Part shown: positions 22,047-23,185 of the stretch, piece after piece
How positions within the stretch are numbered: position 1 is the first letter of the stretch
Layout: every line of letters starts with the position of its first letter
NCBI GenBank assembly: GCA_023459915.1
Contig: JAEWSN010000095.1
Span: forward strand, 1 to 23,185
Length of the DNA stretch: 23,185 bases
Direction of reading: 5' to 3'
Origin: Bacillota bacterium
Lineage (GTDB): Bacteria; Bacillota; Clostridia; DSM-8532
Translations under genes and position numbers: made by a program
Notes under the pieces: model-generated
Told to the model about the DNA's origin: nothing
Database searches by the model: none
Seen by the model: only the letters and a program-made list of their open reading frames with translations

Positions 22047-22997
22047 ATGACATTCGGGCACACTCCCATCATGCTGGATGCCTGCATTCAATTCCTTGCC
22101 ATCCGGCCGGGCGGCACCTATGTGGACATGACGCTCGGTGGCGCCGGACACGCAGTCGAGGTTTTGCGCAGACTGGGTTCGGGCGGGCTGCTGATTGGCA
22201 TCGACCAGGATGAAAACGCGATTCGCGCGGCCGGTGAACGGCTGGCCGCTGTGGATACGGAAGCGACATATGTCGTGAGCCGAACGAACTTTGAAAACAT
22301 CAGAGAAGTGTTGCAGACACAAAAGAGAACAGCAGCCGACGGCATCCTGATGGATCTGGGCGTGTCCTCCCATCAATTGGATGAGGGCGAACGCGGATTC
22401 AGCTACCATCAGGACGCGGCGTTGGACATGCGGATGGATCGCCGGGACGAACTCACGGCGAGAGAAATCGTCAACCGATGGCCCCATGCGTCCCTGGCGC
22501 GGATTCTGCGTGAATACGGCGAAGAGAAATGGGCGTCCCGCATCGCCTCCTTCATCGTGAAGGCACGGGAGGAAACACCCATCGAGACGACGGGACAGCT
22601 GGTTGAAATCATCAAGGCGGCCGTGCCGGCGTCCGCGCGACGGGATGGGCCCCATCCGGCCAGAAGAACCTTCCAGGCCATCAGAATGGCGGTCAACCGG
22701 GAACTACAGGTGCTTGAAAAGGCACTGGACGAGGCCATTGATTTGCTGGCACCAGGCGGTCGCCTGGTGGTGATCACCTTTCATTCCCTTGAGGATCGCA
22801 TGGTGAAACGGGCATTCCTGCGGCGAGTGGATGGCTGCACCTGTCCTCCGGATTTGCCGGTGTGCGCATGCGGGTTTGTTCCCAGCCTTCGCATCCTGAC
22901 AAGAAAGCCGGTGGAGGCGGATGAAGCGGAACTGGCCGCGAATCCAAGATCGAGAAGCGCGAAAGTCCGGGCGGCGGAAAAACTGCCGTCCGTGTGA
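22047..22997 (+). CDS. rsmH: 16S rRNA (cytosine-1402-N4)-methyltransferase
   Basis: SAM-dependent enzyme (MraW) that N4-methylates C1402 in the 16S rRNA decoding centre; 316 residues, typical. Seen: HTPIMLDACIQFLAI (5-19), SAM loop DMTLGGAGH (27-35), GIDQDENAI (51-59), DLGVSSHQLDEGERGFSY (103-120), RRTFQAIRMAVN, ITFHSLEDRMVK and the C-terminal RSRSAKVRAAEK. The ATG at 22047 follows GGAGGG (22036-22041) by five bases. In most bacteria ftsL and a class B PBP gene come next; here the stop is followed by an A-rich spacer and a tandem repeat up to the window edge. Its product SAH is a substrate of AhcY. Confidence 0.96.
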   Translation: MTFGHTPIMLDACIQFLAIRPGGTYVDMTLGGAGHAVEVLRRLGSGGLLIGIDQDENAIRAAGERLAAVDTEATYVVSRTNFENIREVLQTQKRTAADGILMDLGVSSHQLDEGERGFSYHQDAALDMRMDRRDELTAREIVNRWPHASLARILREYGEEKWASRIASFIVKAREETPIETTGQLVEIIKAAVPASARRDGPHPARRTFQAIRMAVNRELQVLEKALDEAIDLLAPGGRLVVITFHSLEDRMVKRAFLRRVDGCTCPPDLPVCACGFVPSLRILTRKPVEADEAELAANPRSRSAKVRAAEKLPSV

Positions 22998-23070
22998 TTG
23001 GCACACAGGCAAAAGATAAAAAGCGTTTGAAACCATACAGAAGATAAAAAACGAAAGACACAAAAGATTC

Positions 23071-23185
23071 CTTACGAAAGACAAACCAGCGGAAAGACAC
23101 AGAAGAACCCCTTACGAAAGACAAACCAGCGGAAAGACACAGAAGAACCCCTTACGAAAGACAAACCAGCGGAAAGACACAGAAG
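23071..23185 (+). repeat. Perfect 40-bp tandem repeat running off the window edge
   Basis: Copies at 23071-23110, 23111-23150 and 23151-23185 (35 bases, cut by the edge) are identical. Each unit begins CTTACGAAAGACAAACCAGC and contains GAAAGACA twice, 16 bases apart, suggesting growth from a shorter element. A degenerate partial copy precedes it (23051-23070), and AGATAAAAA occurs twice at 23014-23050. There are no unique spacers, so it is not a CRISPR. The plus strand is A- and G-rich. No start codon leads a convincing ORF through it. Confidence 0.93.

Noticed and set aside
23071..23185. CRISPR array at the right edge
   Set aside because: The copies are directly adjacent with no variable spacers, and no cas genes are nearby; it is a simple tandem repeat.

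Overview
The window looks like a GC-rich chromosomal segment of an anaerobic-type Bacillota (Clostridia-like) bacterium. The main clues are a Gram-positive PolC replicase, a YmfF/YmfH M16 pair, a CymR-like Rrf2 regulator and a MraZ-RsmH pair at the head of what is normally the dcw cluster. I cannot name a genus. The left edge cuts aspS. The right edge falls inside a perfect 40-bp tandem repeat, so at least that edge may be an assembly break.

Layout. (1) 1-2290: aspS (5' truncated) and lepB overlap by ATGA and end at a strong terminator. (2) 2340-5842: a methionine/cysteine unit, metA - Rrf2 (three-cysteine, probably Fe-S) - Rrf2 (CymR-like) - metY. It lies between a good sigma-A promoter and a strong terminator. 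MetA carries Glu111, which predicts acetyl-CoA use and matches the O-acetylhomoserine sulfhydrylase MetY. (3) 5958-6730: a decayed sensor histidine kinase with at least three frame changes. (4) 6864-11686: polC and a purine nucleoside phosphorylase. (5) 11718-14975: rarD (minus strand), divergent from ahcY, which overlaps a gene for a DNA-binding-domain/SAM-methyltransferase fusion. A 29-bp near-perfect palindrome sits between rarD and ahcY. (6) 14998-16200: a membrane diguanylate cyclase (minus strand). (7) 16346-21285: ymfF-ymfH-lgt-rodA, then a terminator. (8) 21520-22997: mraZ-rsmH behind a promoter with MraZ-box-like repeats, then the tandem repeat.

How it fits together. Several genes serve one-carbon and sulfur metabolism: MetA and MetY make homocysteine, while AhcY recycles S-adenosylhomocysteine to homocysteine and adenosine. 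The right half serves the cell envelope: Lgt, RodA, MraZ and RsmH, plus LepB on the left. The most unusual observations are two. PolC lacks its inserted DEDD proofreading exonuclease but has a complete-looking set of PHP metal ligands. The ahcY operon encodes an HTH-methyltransferase fusion and carries a strong palindrome at its promoter, which suggests a SAH/SAM-sensing autoregulatory unit. No CRISPR, tRNA, rRNA, intact insertion sequence or phage gene was seen.
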